Positions 45,653 through 54,010 are shown, counted from the first letter of the stretch. The stretch: 64,000 nucleotides of DNA from Jiangella ureilytica (GCF_004348545.1 NZ_SMKL01000015.1:1-64000); one strand, 5' to 3'. Program-made: numbers and translations. Notes: a model not told the origin generated them from the sequence alone.

Positions 45653-46506
45653 GTGGGCTTCCCCAGGAACTCCGTCAGCAGCGCCGTCACCTCGGCCGGC
45701 CGCTCGATGGAGGGCAGGTGCCCGGTGTCGTCCAGGTCGACCCGCTTCGCGCCGGGGATCCCCTCGCTGAGCAGGCCGGACACCTCCTGGACGTACGACA
45801 GGTCCGCGAGCCCGTTGACCACCAGCGTGGGGGCGGCGATCTCGTGCAGCCGGCCCTTCGCCGGCGGCCGCGCGCCCAGCTCGGTGGACGCCGGTCCGCC
45901 CCACTCGCGCTCGAACACGAGCCGGCACATGCGCATCGCCTGCTCCCAGACGCAGGGGTCGAGGTCGGAGGGCTCCCGGTCCGGCCCTACGGCCATGAGC
46001 CGCAGCTGCGCCTCCGCCATCGCGTCGACGTCGGCCGGGTCGATCTGCTCGGCCGTGCGGTCGCGGTAGCGCTGCAGCCGTTCGGCCGGCACCGCGGCGA
46101 GGATGCGATCGCGGGCGAGCTCCAGCATCGCCGCCGGCCACTCGTGCCCGGACAGCCCGGACGCGATGAGCGCCAGCGACCTCACCCGCTCCGGCGCCGC
46201 CAGCGCGACGTCGACGGCGTAGGCGCCGCCGTAGGAGTTGCCGGCCAGCGCGGCCCGCTCGATGCCGAGGGCGTCCATGAGCGCCAGCAGGTCGGCGTGG
46301 TGGGCGAACTCCCCGGCGGCGTCGCCTGACTCGCCGTACCCGCGCCAGTCGTACCGGACCACGCGGTACCCGGTGGCGGCCAGGGCGGTGAACTGGTGGT
46401 CCCACATGCGGCGATCGCCCAGCGCCCCGTGGACGAGAATCACGACCGGGCCGTACCCGGCATCGTCGTAGGCGAGATCGGCTCCGTTGACGTGCACCTT
46501 CGGCAT
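45640..46506 (-). CDS. alpha/beta hydrolase
   Basis: Cytoplasmic hydrolase of 288 residues. The oxyanion turn is VHGALGDRRMWDHQF near 26, the nucleophile Ser is in GNSYGG near 91, and the catalytic His is in DDTGHLPSIERP near 263. VNGLADLSY precedes the acid Asp region. Resembles 3-oxoadipate enol-lactonase-like and related esterases; the substrate is unknown. The ATG seems leaderless. Confidence 0.88.
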   Translation of the reverse strand: MPKVHVNGADLAYDDAGYGPVVILVHGALGDRRMWDHQFTALAATGYRVVRYDWRGYGESGDAAGEFAHHADLLALMDALGIERAALAGNSYGGAYAVDVALAAPERVRSLALIASGLSGHEWPAAMLELARDRILAAVPAERLQRYRDRTAEQIDPADVDAMAEAQLRLMAVGPDREPSDLDPCVWEQAMRMCRLVFEREWGGPASTELGARPPAKGRLHEIAAPTLVVNGLADLSYVQEVSGLLSEGIPGAKRVDLDDTGHLPSIERPAEVTALLTEFLGKPTQAG

Positions 46507-46513
46507 GGCGAGC

Positions 46514-46519
46514 ACCGTA
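46514..46519 (-). promoter_or_regulatory. -10 box for the hydrolase gene
   Basis: On the minus strand this reads TACGGT, seven bases before the ATG and without a ribosome site. Confidence 0.45.
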
Positions 46520-46541
46520 ACCCGCTCACGCGCGCGAGCCT

Positions 46542-46570
46542 TCTCCGCTCTGCCACGAGCAGAGCGGAGA
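46542..46570. repeat. 12-base perfect inverted repeat between divergent genes
   Basis: TCTCCGCTCTGC and GCAGAGCGGAGA surround a five-base spacer (CACGA). It lies 36 bases from the hydrolase start and 112 bases from the divergent gene, so it is not placed as a terminator. It could be an operator or a small RNA hairpin. A smaller repeat CCGTAC-N6-GTACGG at 46665-46682 touches the next start. Confidence 0.7.
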
Positions 46571-46681
46571 CCCGGATGACAGCCCGTAGACCTCGGCCCG
46601 GGAGCGCTGGTGAATGCGGGACGGAAGTTCCTGGTGTGGCCCGGCGTGTGAAGTCCGATTCGCGCCGTACAAGAAGGTACG

Positions 46682-47275
46682 GTGACGCCCATGGCCTCCG
46701 TCCGTCACCGCCGCCGACTCACCGCTGTCCGCCTGCTCGCCGTCGCCGCACCGGCGGCGGCCATCGCGCTGACAGCTGCCGCCCTGGTCATCGACGGGCC
46801 GTGGCCTCGCATCGCCGCCGCCGCCGGCGCCGTTGCGGCCACCGTCCTGGGTGCCTTCGTGCTGCGTCTCGAGCGCAAGCTGCGCGTCGAGGTGGCAACG
46901 GTGCGAGCCGAGCAGGCCGCCGAGTACTCCGAGGCGCACGCCCGGTACTCCGAGGAGCACCGCGAGTTCACCGACCACATGGTCGGCCTGCTCGACGTCG
47001 CGTCTGAGCGCATCGACGTCATGCGGGGCAAGCTGGACATGCTCGAGGCCGAGATCGCGGCCGCCCGCAGCGCCCGCCCCGGCGCGTCGACGCCCAGCGT
47101 CGAACTGGCCCGGCTGGCCGAGGGTGCGGAGTGGAACGACCTGTGGCCCGACCTCTCCGAGGCCCCGACGGTGGTCGACCTCATCAAGTGGGAGGACAAG
47201 AACACCGAGCTGCTCCCTGAGGTCGACCTCAAGAAGAGCTCCGCCCCGGTCGAGCGCCAGGAGCGCAGCGCCTGA
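46682..47275 (+). CDS. unknown membrane-anchored coiled-coil protein
   Basis: A 197-residue protein with a basic N-terminus, two adjacent membrane helices (about 15-60), then a long Glu/Ala/Arg helix with coiled-coil character (LRVEVATVRAEQAAEYSEAH to about 135) and an acidic C-terminal tail (EWNDLWPDLSEAPTVVDLIK). I do not recognise it. The GTG at 46682 has AAGAAGG at the right distance; ATG at 46691 is the alternative. Confidence 0.7.
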   Translation: MTPMASVRHRRRLTAVRLLAVAAPAAAIALTAAALVIDGPWPRIAAAAGAVAATVLGAFVLRLERKLRVEVATVRAEQAAEYSEAHARYSEEHREFTDHMVGLLDVASERIDVMRGKLDMLEAEIAAARSARPGASTPSVELARLAEGAEWNDLWPDLSEAPTVVDLIKWEDKNTELLPEVDLKKSSAPVERQERSA

Positions 47276-47317
47276 CGGCTGCCCGGCCGGCCGCACGAAC
47301 CGCCTGACGGAGGCCCC

Positions 47318-48475
47318 TCAGGCGTTCTGCACCGACTCGAGCACCACCTCGGCCCGGGCGACGTCCTTCGCGTCGGCCTCGACCGACCGGCGCAGGGCCG
47401 CGTGCAGCGTCGACGGTGTCAGCACGCCCAGGTAGCGGTCGTCGTCGGGGTCGAGGACGGCGATCCAGCCGGCGTTCCACTGCAGCATCTCGGCGAAGGC
47501 CACCTTGAGGGTGTCGTCGAGCCGCACCCACGCCTCCATGCGCCGGGCCCGCTCGCCCACCGAGCCGGATCCCGTCAGCATGTCGCGACCCACCCACCCG
47601 GCGAGCCCGCCGTCGCCGTCGAGCACGACCGCCCACCGCTCGTCGCCCAGCGCCGCGAGGGCCGCGGTGACGTCGTCGTCGGCACGGACGACGGTGGGGT
47701 GCTCGAGGTCGGCCGGGGTGATGGACGTGACGGAGAGCCGCTTGAGACCGCGGTCGGCGCCCACGAAGTCGGCGACGAACTCCGTGGCCGGCGCGCCGAG
47801 GATGGCGGCCGGGGTGTCGAACTGCTCGAGGAGCCCGCCCTGCTTGAACACCGCGATGCGGTCGCCGAGCCGGACCGCCTCCTCGATGTCGTGCGTGACG
47901 AACAGGATGGTCTTGCGGACGTCGCCCTGCAGCCGCAGGAACTCGTCCTGCAGCTGCGAGCGGACGACGGGGTCGACGGCGCTGAACGGCTCGTCCATGA
48001 GCAGGACGGGCGGGTCGACGGCGAGCGCGCGGGCCACGCCGACGCGCTGGCGCTGGCCGCCGGAGAGTTCGTGCGGGTACCGCCGGCCGTGCACCGCGGG
48101 GTCGAGGCCGACCAGTTCCATCAGCTCGCGCGCCCGCTCGTTCCGGCGCTTGCGCGGCCAGCCGACCAGCTGGGGGACGACGGCGATGTTCTCCTCGATG
48201 GTGCGGTGCGGGAACAGCCCGACGTTCTGGATGACGTAGCCGATGCCGCGGCGCAGGGCGACGGGGTCGGCGTCGGTGACGTCGGTGCCGTCGACGACGA
48301 TGCGGCCGCCGGTGGGCTCGACCAGGCGGTTGACCATCTTCATGGTCGTGGTCTTGCCGCAGCCCGATGGGCCGACCAGCACGACCAGCTCGCCGCGCTG
48401 CACCTCGAGGGTGAGTTCCTGCACCGCCACAGTGCCGTCGGGGTATTTCTTGGACACGCGGTCGAGACGAATCAT
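47318..48475 (-). CDS. glycine betaine/proline ABC transporter ATPase (OpuCA/ProV type)
   Basis: Energy subunit of an osmoprotectant importer, 385 residues. Walker A is GPSGCGKTTTMKM near 35, the signature is LSGGQRQRVGVARAL near 136 and Walker B LLMDEPFSAVDP near 157. The C-terminus has two CBS-like repeats (VVRADDDVTAALAALGD, VRLDDTLKVAFAEML) that sense ionic strength in OpuA-type transporters. The ATG at 48475 leaves 24 bases before the divergent permease gene; an in-frame ATG at 48523 with a GAGGG site would overlap it. Confidence 0.92.
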   Translation of the reverse strand: MIRLDRVSKKYPDGTVAVQELTLEVQRGELVVLVGPSGCGKTTTMKMVNRLVEPTGGRIVVDGTDVTDADPVALRRGIGYVIQNVGLFPHRTIEENIAVVPQLVGWPRKRRNERARELMELVGLDPAVHGRRYPHELSGGQRQRVGVARALAVDPPVLLMDEPFSAVDPVVRSQLQDEFLRLQGDVRKTILFVTHDIEEAVRLGDRIAVFKQGGLLEQFDTPAAILGAPATEFVADFVGADRGLKRLSVTSITPADLEHPTVVRADDDVTAALAALGDERWAVVLDGDGGLAGWVGRDMLTGSGSVGERARRMEAWVRLDDTLKVAFAEMLQWNAGWIAVLDPDDDRYLGVLTPSTLHAALRRSVEADAKDVARAEVVLESVQNA

Positions 48476-48499
48476 CGGCTGTTCGGTAGCGTCACGGGA

Positions 48500-49204
48500 A
48501 TGGCGCTCTTCGGGCCCGCTCATGACGCAACCCTCGCCGACAACTGCCTCGTGCGCAACGACTGGGTGTGTGGCGAGTACGTCCGCACCCGCCGCGACGA
48601 CATCACCGAGGCGCTCGGCCAGCACGTCACCATCACCGTGCTCTCCGTGGTCATCGGCTTCGCCGTGGCCCTGGTGCTGGCGGTGCTCGCCCGCCGGGTC
48701 GGCTGGCTGCGCGGCGCGATCCTCGGCACGTCGACGGCGCTGTACACCCTGCCGTCGCTGGCGATGTTCTCGCTGCTGCTGCCCTTCACCGGAATCTCCG
48801 CCACCACGGTCGTCATCGGGTTGGTGCTGTACTCGCTGACCATCCTGGTCAGGGGCATCCTGGCCGGCCTCGACGCCGTACCCGGCGACGTCCGCGAGGC
48901 GGCCGTAGGCATGGGATACGACGGCTTCCGGCTGCTGCGCAAGGTCGAGCTGCCGCTGGCCGTGCCGGCGATCTTCGCCTCGCTCCGGGTGGCGACGGTG
49001 TCGACCATCGCGCTGACGACGGTCGGCATGATCGTCAACCACGGCGGGCTGGGCAACCTCATCAACCGCGGCTTGAGCAGCAACTTCCACGCCGAGGTGC
49101 TGACGGCCTCGGTGCTCTGCGTGGTGCTGGCGCTGATCGCCGACGGACTGCTGCTCGGCCTGCAACGCGCGCTCACTCCCTGGCGACGGACGGTGACCGC
49201 ATGA
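48500..49204 (+). CDS. osmoprotectant ABC permease (OpuCB type)
   Basis: Membrane subunit of 234 residues with about six helices. The cytoplasmic loop (AVGMGYDGFRLLRKVELPLA) is the family EAA motif. The N-terminus NCLVRNDWVCGEYV before the first helix is typical of one OpuC subunit. The ATG at 48500 lies head to head with the ATPase gene. It overlaps the next permease as ATGA. Confidence 0.92.
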   Translation: MALFGPAHDATLADNCLVRNDWVCGEYVRTRRDDITEALGQHVTITVLSVVIGFAVALVLAVLARRVGWLRGAILGTSTALYTLPSLAMFSLLLPFTGISATTVVIGLVLYSLTILVRGILAGLDAVPGDVREAAVGMGYDGFRLLRKVELPLAVPAIFASLRVATVSTIALTTVGMIVNHGGLGNLINRGLSSNFHAEVLTASVLCVVLALIADGLLLGLQRALTPWRRTVTA

Positions 49205-49938
49205 ACGGGCTGCTGGACGGCCTGACCTGGCTGTTCGATCCGGACAACTGGTCCGGCCCCACGGGGGTGGCCACCCGGCTGGTCGAGCACTTGTGGATCA
49301 GCGGCGTGTCGGTGCTGCTCGCCTGCGCCGTCGCGCTGCCCGTCGGGCTCTGGCTCGGACACATGGGCCGGGGTGGGACGCTGGCCATCAACATCAGCAA
49401 CATCGGCCGCGCGGTGCCCACCTTCGCGATCCTGGCGATGCTCTACATGACGCCGCTGGGCCTCTCGAACTGGACGACCATCATCGCGCTGGTGCTGTTC
49501 GGCATCCCACCGATCCTCACCAACACCTACGTCGGCATGCGCGAGGTCGACCGCGACGCCGTCGAGGCCGCCCGTGGCATGGGCATGAACGGCACCCAGC
49601 TGCTGCGCGGCGTCGAGCTGCCCCTGGCGACCCCGCTGATCATGGGCGGGGTGCGGCTGGCGACGGTGCAGATCGTCGCGACGGCGACCCTGGCCGCGGT
49701 GATCTCCGGCCCGGGCCTGGGCCGCATCATCACCAGCGGCTTCGGCCGCCAGGACGTGCCGCAGATCATCGGCGGCGCGATCATCGTCTGCGTGCTGGCC
49801 CTGGTGGTCGAGGGTCTGATGGCGTGGCTGCAGCGGGCCGTCGACCCCATGCGCGGGGCGCGGCGGCGCCGGGGGCCCCTACCCGATCGTGACCGGGGAA
49901 TGCCGGTGATACGGGACGAGGTTGTCAGTGGCGCGTAG
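49201..49938 (+). CDS. osmoprotectant ABC permease (OpuCD type)
   Basis: Second membrane subunit, 245 residues, six helices. GPGLGRIITSGFGRQD and the loop AARGMGMNGTQLLRGVELP mark the OpuC family. A basic tail follows the last helix. It couples to the upstream permease through ATGA. A hairpin separates it from the binding-protein gene. Confidence 0.92.
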   Translation: MNGLLDGLTWLFDPDNWSGPTGVATRLVEHLWISGVSVLLACAVALPVGLWLGHMGRGGTLAINISNIGRAVPTFAILAMLYMTPLGLSNWTTIIALVLFGIPPILTNTYVGMREVDRDAVEAARGMGMNGTQLLRGVELPLATPLIMGGVRLATVQIVATATLAAVISGPGLGRIITSGFGRQDVPQIIGGAIIVCVLALVVEGLMAWLQRAVDPMRGARRRRGPLPDRDRGMPVIRDEVVSGA

Positions 49939-49985
49939 TTGAGTTGCTCTGAACGCGGGCGCTGTCCAGGTGCTCGCCGGACACG

Positions 49986-50010
49986 CGTGACGGCCGAAAG
50001 GGCCGTCACG
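49986..50010 (+). terminator. hairpin between permease and binding-protein genes
   Basis: CGTGACGGCC-GAAAG-GGCCGTCACG is a perfect ten-base stem with a five-base loop, 47 bases after the permease stop and 20 before the binding-protein start. No U run follows. It may partly stop transcription or protect an mRNA end, adjusting the dose of the binding protein. Confidence 0.55.
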
Positions 50011-50030
50011 GGACACAGAAGGTGACACCG

Positions 50031-51032
50031 GTGAATGTCATGACCATGAGCAGACGTGCGGCCGTGCTGGCCGCCACGGCCGGCCTGGCGCTGTCGCTGA
50101 CGGCGTGCGGCGGCGACGACGACCCGTTCGAAGAGGGCGAGGGCGGCGGCGACTCGACGGCCACTGAGGGCAGCGGAGGCGAGGGCGGCGGCGGTGAGCT
50201 CACCGTCGGCGGCGCCAACTTCACCGAAATGCTGATCATGCAGGAGATGTACGCGGCGCTGCTCGAGAACGCCGGGTACACCGTCGACATCCAGTCCGTC
50301 GACGCGCGCGAGATCTACGAGCCGGCGCTCGAGAGCGGCGAGATCGACGTCGTCCCCGAGTACCTCGCCACGTTCGCCGAGTTCCTCAACGGCGCCATCA
50401 ACGGTCCCGACGCGCCGTCCAGCGCGCCCGTCGCCACCTCCGACGCGCAGGAGACGGCCGACGCCGCCCGTCCGCTGGCCGAGCAGCGCGGGCTGACCCT
50501 CCTCGACCCGGCCGAGGCGGCCAGCCAGAACGCGTTCGCCGTCACCCGGCAGTTCGCCGACGAGAACGGCCTCACCACGCTGTCCGACCTCGGCGCGCTG
50601 GGCCAGCCCATCACGCTGGCCGCGGTCGAGGAGTGCCCCGACCGCCCGTTCTGCGAGCCGGGCCTCGAGTCGGTCTACGGCCTCGACATCGTCGACCCGC
50701 CGCTGGCCACCGGGTTCAGCACCAGCGAGACCAAGCAGGCGGTCCAGCGTGGCGACGCGCAGCTGGGTCTGGTCGGCACCACCGACGGCACGCTCGACCA
50801 GTTCGACCTGGTGACGCTCGAGGACGACCAGGGCCTGCAGGCGGCGGACAACCTCGTGCCGGTCGTCAACACCGAGACTGCGGGCGACCCCGCCATCGCC
50901 GAGGTGCTCAACCAGCTGGCCGACGTGCTCACCACCGAGGACCTCGCCACGATGAACGCGCAGGTCGACGCCGAGCGGCAGCAGGCCGCCGACGTCGCGC
51001 AGGCATACCTCGAGGAGAAGGGGCTGCTCTGA
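50031..51032 (+). CDS. osmoprotectant-binding lipoprotein (OpuCC type)
   Basis: Receptor for glycine betaine, choline or similar, 333 residues. The signal peptide ends with lipobox LTAC, then an acidic Gly-rich linker. The mature domain opens VGGANFTEMLIMQEMYAALL and includes GEIDVVPEYLATFAEFLN, a hallmark of OpuAC/OsmF proteins. The GTG at 50031 has GAAGG eight bases away; ATGs at 50040 and 50046 are alternatives. It completes the importer with the two permeases and the divergent ATPase. Confidence 0.92.
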   Translation: MNVMTMSRRAAVLAATAGLALSLTACGGDDDPFEEGEGGGDSTATEGSGGEGGGGELTVGGANFTEMLIMQEMYAALLENAGYTVDIQSVDAREIYEPALESGEIDVVPEYLATFAEFLNGAINGPDAPSSAPVATSDAQETADAARPLAEQRGLTLLDPAEAASQNAFAVTRQFADENGLTTLSDLGALGQPITLAAVEECPDRPFCEPGLESVYGLDIVDPPLATGFSTSETKQAVQRGDAQLGLVGTTDGTLDQFDLVTLEDDQGLQAADNLVPVVNTETAGDPAIAEVLNQLADVLTTEDLATMNAQVDAERQQAADVAQAYLEEKGLL

Positions 51033-51658
51033 CCCCGATCAGCGCGCTCGACGTCCTCGACTGGCGGCGCCGGGTCCACGCGCTCTACGCCCGCGTGCGG
51101 GCCGAGAGCGAGGCGGACCCGGCGCGCGCCCACGAGATCTGGGTCGCCGGCCGAGACGAGCTGGTCCGCAGCCATCCCGCGTCACCCGTCCCGCCCGAGG
51201 CGCGCGACGGGTACGCGGGGCTGCGGCACGCTCCCTACGATCCGAGCCTGCGGTTCGTGCTGCCGGTCGACCCCGACGTCGAGCCGCAGCGGCTCGAGGT
51301 CCCCACGGCCACCGACGGCGTGGTCCCGTTCGAGCTGGTCGGGCGGCTGCACCTGCCGCTGGGCGACCTCGACGTGTGGTGGCTCGACTCCTACGGCGGC
51401 GGGATCTTCGTGCCGATCAAGGACGCCTCCGCCGGCCGGGTGACGTACGGCGGCGGGCGCTACCTGCTCGACACCGTGAAGGGCGCCGACCTCGGCGGCT
51501 CGGTGCACGACGGCCTGGTCATCGATCTCAACTTCGCCTACAACCCGTCCTGCGCCTACGACCCCGCCTGGACCTGCCCGCTCGCCCCGCCCGGCAACAC
51601 CCTGGGCGTCGAGGTGGCGGCCGGCGAGTACGTGCCGCCCGGACATCCCGGCCACTGA
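51029..51658 (+). CDS. DUF1684 family protein
   Basis: About 209 residues. The family core is clear: FVPIKDASAGRVTYGGGRYL, VIDLNFAYNPSCAYDPAWTC and PLAPPGNTLGVEVAAGEY. The N-terminal LDWRRRVHALYARVR is also conserved, yet no ATG or GTG precedes it. The frame opens at CTG 51029, overlapping the binding-protein stop as CTGA. A GTG near 51096 would lose conserved residues. Function of DUF1684 is unknown; the coupling to the importer may be incidental. Confidence 0.85.
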   Translation: MTPISALDVLDWRRRVHALYARVRAESEADPARAHEIWVAGRDELVRSHPASPVPPEARDGYAGLRHAPYDPSLRFVLPVDPDVEPQRLEVPTATDGVVPFELVGRLHLPLGDLDVWWLDSYGGGIFVPIKDASAGRVTYGGGRYLLDTVKGADLGGSVHDGLVIDLNFAYNPSCAYDPAWTCPLAPPGNTLGVEVAAGEYVPPGHPGH

Positions 51659-51674
51659 TCGCAAGCGGCCCGGG

Positions 51675-51680
51675 TACGCT
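51675..51680 (+). promoter_or_regulatory. -10 box upstream of lipoprotein gene
   Basis: TACGCT lies 43 bases before the lipoprotein ATG at 51724. No clear -35. Confidence 0.35.
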
Positions 51681-51723
51681 CGGCGTCGCGGGCGCAAGGG
51701 ATCGTTCTGGCGAGGTGGGCGGC

Positions 51724-52356
51724 ATGCGAGTGCGAGCACTCGCCGCCGGTGTGGCGGTGTCGGTCCTGGCTGTGTCGATCGTGCTGGCGGGCTGCGAGGC
51801 GGGCGGCGGCGACGAGCCGGCCGGACTCGACGGCCCGGCGAACACCGCGACGGGCTCGGCACCGTCGGTTGACGACACGGCTCCGCCCGGGCCGTCGGGT
51901 GAGCCGACGGATCAGCCGGCCGAGGACTGGGCCGTCGAGGTCGGCGGCGAGCCGCCCGAGGCAGCGGCCGACCTCGCGGTCTACGAGGCCTACCTCCGCT
52001 ACTGGCGGGCCGACCTCGAGGCGCTGAGCATCCCCGACCCCGCCCACCAGCCGTTCCTCGACGCCACGATCGACCCGCAGCGCCAGCGCGTGGTGTCGGT
52101 GGCGCAGCAGCTGCTCGCCCAGGACCACCGCACCATCGGCACCCTGCGCATCGAGCCGTTCGTGGTCTCGGTCAGCGGCCCGGCCGCCGCGGTCCAGGAC
52201 TGCATGGACGGCCGCCAGACCTACGACGTCGACGCCGCGGGCGCCGAGGTGCCGGACAGCCGGGGCGACCTCATCCCGGTGCTGGTGCAGCTGGCGCAGG
52301 AAGGGGGCCGCTGGGTGGTCGCCGACGTCCAGCAAGCCGAGCACGACTGCGGTTGA
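51724..52356 (+). CDS. lipoprotein with NTF2-like C-terminal domain
   Basis: A 210-residue lipid-anchored protein. The signal ends with lipobox LAGC near residue 22, followed by a Pro/Thr/Gly/Asp stalk to about 80 and a domain with VYEAYLRYWRADLEALSIPDP, HRTIGTLRIEPFV and WVVADVQQAEHDC. The layout resembles the lipoprotein at 30251-30880. Two cysteines (C159, C209) may pair. Function is not recognised. Confidence 0.75.
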   Translation: MRVRALAAGVAVSVLAVSIVLAGCEAGGGDEPAGLDGPANTATGSAPSVDDTAPPGPSGEPTDQPAEDWAVEVGGEPPEAAADLAVYEAYLRYWRADLEALSIPDPAHQPFLDATIDPQRQRVVSVAQQLLAQDHRTIGTLRIEPFVVSVSGPAAAVQDCMDGRQTYDVDAAGAEVPDSRGDLIPVLVQLAQEGGRWVVADVQQAEHDCG

Positions 52357-52380
52357 CAGCAGCGTCGCCGGCAGCCACGG

Positions 52381-52386
52381 TACACT
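52381..52386 (+). promoter_or_regulatory. -10 box upstream of secreted protein gene
   Basis: TACACT is a good -10 match, 43 bases before the GTG at 52430. A TTGACA lies 22 bases further up, too far for a normal spacer. Confidence 0.35.
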
Positions 52387-52429
52387 CGACTCAGCAACGG
52401 GCACACGGGCGACACCTCAGGAGACGACG

Positions 52430-53473
52430 GTGCGACGCGTACCCACGCCTTTGCTCGCCGGCTTGGCGGCCGGCTCTCTGTGCCTTCTCGTCACGGTTCC
52501 CGCGCATGCCGGCGTCGGCGACGACCAGGTGGGCGGCGACGCCGGCGACGGCCAGCTGACCGCGGTGGCGGTCTCCCTCAGCGGCAACGGCCTGGGTGGC
52601 GGTGACGGCTCCGGCGGCAGCGGTGGCGGCGTCTCCGTCAGCGTCGAGGTACCGTCGCCGTGCTACTGGGAGGTCATGGAGTTCGCCACCGGCGAATGGG
52701 CCTACCAGAACTGGGCGCTCGAGTACGACGAGCTCGACGACCCGGTCGGGCCGGGTTACGACCAGACCTTCGTGTATCCGCCGCTCGAAGAGATCGAGGC
52801 GCACCGCGACGAGCCGGGGCACTGGGCGTTCGGCACGCTGCTCAACGTCGACGGCGACTTCGACGCCGCCGGCGAGTGCTTCGACCAGTTGGTCGCCGCC
52901 AACGGCGGCGCGCACACCGTCTGGGTGGCCGAGGGCACCACGCCGCCGCAGCCGCCGCCTCCGCCGGTCCCGCCGGAGATGCTGGCCGAGGTCGCGTTCG
53001 AGCATCTCGCGCTCCCGGCGCCCGACACCGTTCGCAGCCCGGTCGCCGACTCCTACGTCAACCTGCCCACCTGGTTCTGGGTGGCGCCCGGCGACGGTCC
53101 GCGCGACGGCTTCGTCCAGCTCGAGGTCACGGCCACGGCGGGCGACAACTCCGCCACCGTCGTCGCCGACCCCGACCGCCTTTCGGTGCGCTCGTCCGGC
53201 GGCCCGTCGGTGGGCTGCACCGCGGAACAGGCGCGCACGTCCTACGCGTCCGGCACCCCCGAGTCCGCCGGCTGCAGCATGACGCACCCGCGATCGTCGG
53301 CCCGGGCGCCAGGGCTCGCCTACACCGTCACCGCCACCGGCGCCTACGTCGCGTCCTGGTCCGGCCAGGAGGGCGGCACCCCGGTCGCGGGCGGTGCGCT
53401 GGGCACCGTGGTCTCGCCGGCGACGTCCATCGACCTGCCGGTCGCCGAGGTCCAGACCGTCGTCGTCCGCTGA
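52430..53473 (+). CDS. secreted protein of unknown function
   Basis: A 347-residue exported protein. The Sec signal (MRRVPTPLLAGLAAGSLCLL) is cut after AHA near 27. A Gly-rich stretch follows (GNGLGGGDGSGGSGGG), then a domain starting CYWEVMEFATGEWAYQNW, a short Pro linker (PPQPPPPPVPPEM) and a C-terminal domain with YVNLPTWFWVAPGDG. Proteins with the PTWFW motif occur beside secretion and sporulation genes in actinomycetes, often annotated only as hypothetical. The partner is not evident here. Confidence 0.75.
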   Translation: MRRVPTPLLAGLAAGSLCLLVTVPAHAGVGDDQVGGDAGDGQLTAVAVSLSGNGLGGGDGSGGSGGGVSVSVEVPSPCYWEVMEFATGEWAYQNWALEYDELDDPVGPGYDQTFVYPPLEEIEAHRDEPGHWAFGTLLNVDGDFDAAGECFDQLVAANGGAHTVWVAEGTTPPQPPPPPVPPEMLAEVAFEHLALPAPDTVRSPVADSYVNLPTWFWVAPGDGPRDGFVQLEVTATAGDNSATVVADPDRLSVRSSGGPSVGCTAEQARTSYASGTPESAGCSMTHPRSSARAPGLAYTVTATGAYVASWSGQEGGTPVAGGALGTVVSPATSIDLPVAEVQTVVVR

Positions 53474-53502
53474 GTCTCGCGGCCCGGCGCCCGGGCGCGA
53501 GG

Positions 53503-53508
53503 TAGCCT
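53503..53508 (+). promoter_or_regulatory. -10 box for the leaderless PH-domain operon
   Basis: TAGCCT lies seven bases before the GTG of the first PH-domain gene, with no ribosome site. Confidence 0.5.
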
Positions 53509-53515
53509 CGACGCC

Positions 53516-54010
53516 GTGGACCAGGACCAGCTCTTCGCGCCGCCCGGCGAGGCGTGGCAGCAGGTGTCGCGCAAGCTCGTGAGCCTGCGCCGGCTGGTGC
53601 TGCTGGTCTCGGTGACCGTGTGCACCGCCGTCGTCGCCGTCGTGCTCGGGCTGATCTTCGGGCTTCCTGCGGTGCTGATCGCCGTCGGCGCCGGGCTGGT
53701 CGCGCTGGTGTGGGGCCTGTGGCTCATTCCGCGCAACTGGCGGGCCTGGGGCTACGCCGAGCGGCTCGACGACCTGCTGGTCACCCACGGCGTCATGTTC
53801 CGGCGGCTGACGGTGGTGCCGTACGGCCGCATGCAGTTCGTCGACGTCGCCTCGGGGCCACTCGAGCGGCGGTACGGGCTGGCCACCGTCCAGCTGCACA
53901 CCGCGTCGCCGGCCACCGACGCGAAGATTCCCGGCCTTCCGGCCGCCGAGGCCGCGCGGCTGCGCGACCGGCTGTCGGCGCTCGGTGAGGCCCAGGCGGC
54001 CGGTCTGTGA
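53516..54010 (+). CDS. bacterial PH-domain membrane protein (YdbS-like)
   Basis: 164 residues with two membrane helices (about 27-70) followed by a bPH2 domain: VTHGVMFRRLTVVPYGRMQF then DVASGPLERRYGLATVQLHT. These proteins come in pairs with a longer YdbT-like partner, here coupled by GTGA. Their role is unclear. The pair sits between folate genes and panD in many Actinobacteria. Confidence 0.9.
   Translation: MDQDQLFAPPGEAWQQVSRKLVSLRRLVLLVSVTVCTAVVAVVLGLIFGLPAVLIAVGAGLVALVWGLWLIPRNWRAWGYAERLDDLLVTHGVMFRRLTVVPYGRMQFVDVASGPLERRYGLATVQLHTASPATDAKIPGLPAAEAARLRDRLSALGEAQAAGL

Noticed and set aside
52353-52386. A full promoter TTGACA to TACACT before the secreted protein
   Set aside because: The spacer is 22 bases, too long. 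Only the -10 part was kept.
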